Assembly: GCA_003222375.1 (NCBI GenBank)
Contig: QHVX01000145.1
Coordinates: forward strand, 1-6,234
Length of the DNA: 6,234 bases
Reading direction: 5' to 3'
Origin: Acidobacteriota bacterium
GTDB lineage: Bacteria; Acidobacteriota; Thermoanaerobaculia; Gp7-AA8
The position numbers and the translations under genes were made by a program. Below the pieces are notes generated by a model, which was given only the letters and a program-made list of their open reading frames with translations, had not been told where the DNA came from and ran no database searches. Below are positions 4,917 to 6,234 of this stretch, piece by piece (positions within the stretch are counted from its first letter, which is position 1; each line of letters opens with the position of its first letter).

Positions 4917-6234
4917 TCAGTCGATCTTCAAGACAGCCAGAAAAGCCTCCTGCGGAATCTCGACTTTCCCGACCCGTTTCATCCGTTTTTTCCCTTCTTT
5001 TTGTTTCTCCAGAAGTTTTCTCTTGCGCGTGATGTCACCGCCGTAGCACTTGGCGAGGACGTTCTTGCGCAGAGGTTTGACGGTTTCACGGGCGATCACG
5101 CGATTTCCAATCGCGGCCTGCAGGGCAACTTCGAACATTTGGCGGGGAATGAACTCCTTCATCTTTTCCACGAGCATCTTGCCGCGGGCATAGGCCTTCT
5201 CGCGATGCACGATCAGAGAAAGCGCGTCGAGCGGCTCGCCATTGACCAGAATGTCCATCTTGACCAGATCGCTTTCGCGATAGCCGACGAATTGATAATC
5301 GAGTGAGGCGTATCCGCGTGAGATCGATTTCAGCTTGTCAAAGAAATCGAGGATCACCTCATTCAACGGCATTTCGTACACAAGCATCACTCTGTTGCTG
5401 CTGACGTACTCCAGCTTCTTCTGCTGGCCACGCCGGTCGATTGCCAGAGCGAGAATTGGGCCAACGAATTCGTCGGTTGTGAGGATCGTCACTTCCAGGA
5501 ACGGCTCCTCGATGAAACCGATGAAGGCGGGGTCGGGCATCTTCTGCGGGTTCTCGATCTCGAGCACTTCCCCGTCAGTTTTTGTCACTCGATAGCGCAC
5601 TCCAGGGGCACTGGTGAGCAGCTCCAGATTGAACTCGCGCTCCAGGCGTTCCTGAATGATTTCCATGTGGAGCAAGCCGAGGAAGCCGCATCGGAATCCG
5701 AATCCCAGCGCGACGGAGCTCTCAGGCTCGTAGCTGAACGAGGCATCGTTGAGCTTCATCTTCGCCACGGCATCGCGAAGTTGCTCGTAGTCTTCGGTGT
5801 TGATCGGAAAGATTCCGGCGAAGACCATCGGCTTGACTTCCTTAAAGCCGGGAAGTGGCGGGGGGTCGTCGCGCTCGCCGGTCACCGTGTCGCCGATCTT
5901 CGCCTGCACGATGTCCTTGATGTTTGCGGAAAAGAATCCGACTTCGCCGACGCCCAGCGAATCAACAGCTTTCGGTTTGGGTGTGAAGATGCCGAGCTCC
6001 GTCACCTCGTACGAGCGGCCGGTCGACATGAATCGGATCTTCATCCCCGCGCGAAGTTCGCCGTCGACAACCCGCAGGAGACTCATGACGCCGCGATAGG
6101 AGTCGTACCAGGAATCGAACAGCAGCGCGCGCAACGGTCCATCCGCGGAGCCTTTTGGCGGCGGAATGTTGGTGATGATCTTCTCCAGAATCTCGTCGAT
6201 GCCGATGCCGGCCTTCGCGCTTGCGAGGACGGCA
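4917..6234 (-). CDS. lepA: Elongation factor 4 (LepA), C-terminal 438 residues; 5' part outside the window
   Basis: LepA/EF4 is a ribosome-bound translational GTPase that acts on elongating or initiating ribosomes and is nearly universal in bacteria. The frame is open to the right edge, so the GTPase domain is missing from view. What remains matches LepA from the end of the G domain: S-A-K-A-G-I-G-I-D-E-I-L at the edge, then P-P-P-K-G, the domain II start L-L-F-D-S-W-Y-D-S-Y-R-G-V, and the domain III signature G-F-R-C-G-F-L-G-L-L-H-M-E. The LepA-specific C-terminal domain follows, with R-K-R-K-L-L-E-K-Q-K-E-G-K-K-R-M-K and the ending P-Q-E-A-F-L-A-V-L-K. The family is about 600 aa, so roughly the last 73 percent is here. 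A TTG at 6134 is an internal Leu codon, not a start. The two exported paralogs follow closely. Confidence 0.97.
   Translation of the reverse strand, partial: AVLASAKAGIGIDEILEKIITNIPPPKGSADGPLRALLFDSWYDSYRGVMSLLRVVDGELRAGMKIRFMSTGRSYEVTELGIFTPKPKAVDSLGVGEVGFFSANIKDIVQAKIGDTVTGERDDPPPLPGFKEVKPMVFAGIFPINTEDYEQLRDAVAKMKLNDASFSYEPESSVALGFGFRCGFLGLLHMEIIQERLEREFNLELLTSAPGVRYRVTKTDGEVLEIENPQKMPDPAFIGFIEEPFLEVTILTTDEFVGPILALAIDRRGQQKKLEYVSSNRVMLVYEMPLNEVILDFFDKLKSISRGYASLDYQFVGYRESDLVKMDILVNGEPLDALSLIVHREKAYARGKMLVEKMKEFIPRQMFEVALQAAIGNRVIARETVKPLRKNVLAKCYGGDITRKRKLLEKQKEGKKRMKRVGKVEIPQEAFLAVLKID

Noticed and set aside
6134..6134. TTG at 6134 as the lepA start
   Set aside because: The frame continues to the window edge with well-matched LepA sequence (S-A-K-A-G-I-G-I, P-P-P-K-G), so the true start lies outside.

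Overview
The window is a GC-rich, gene-dense bacterial chromosomal segment with short intergenic gaps. Every gene is housekeeping or cell-envelope in character, and I see no phage, plasmid or transposase gene. Two short palindromic repeat elements occupy gaps between genes. The gene set and the repeat type (a GTCACCCTGAGC...GCTCAGAATGAC hairpin and a GGCAGAAG-type hairpin) would fit a soil-type lineage such as Acidobacteriota or a relative. That placement is a low-confidence inference; no marker here settles it.

Left part, minus strand (about 1-2605), transcribed leftward: a secreted zinc metallopeptidase with an HELTH motif, an 89-aa helical protein joined to it by an ATGA stop/start overlap, a 100-bp gap filled by a 30-bp perfect inverted repeat, selD, and the first ten codons of another gene with a strong ribosome binding site. 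The main finding is in selD. The catalytic residue is encoded by an in-frame TGA at 1060-1058, in the context T-T-G-G-U-A-C-K. Read through as selenocysteine, this gives a full-length 355-aa selenophosphate synthetase starting at GTG 1117. A standard gene caller would give a truncated protein starting at about 949. The organism should therefore decode selenocysteine (SelA, SelB and tRNA-Sec encoded elsewhere), and SelD would both make selenophosphate and depend on it.

Middle, plus strand (2683-3487): an RsbW/SpoIIAB-type ATP-binding kinase (anti-sigma factor type) followed by a SpoIIAA/RsbV-type STAS protein. Together they form a partner-switching pair with no sigma factor gene beside it. A 77-bp divergent gap separates this pair from the metallopeptidase. 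The convergent gap after the STAS gene (3488-3572) is filled almost exactly by a long imperfect palindrome.

Right part, minus strand (3573-6234), transcribed leftward: the C-terminal 438 residues of lepA (elongation factor 4, running off the right edge), then two tandem paralogous exported proteins. The first has a classical signal peptide and the second a lipoprotein signal. Their family is unknown to me. A small hairpin at the lepA junction pairs with the Shine-Dalgarno sequence of the first paralog just after the lepA stop codon, which suggests translational coupling.
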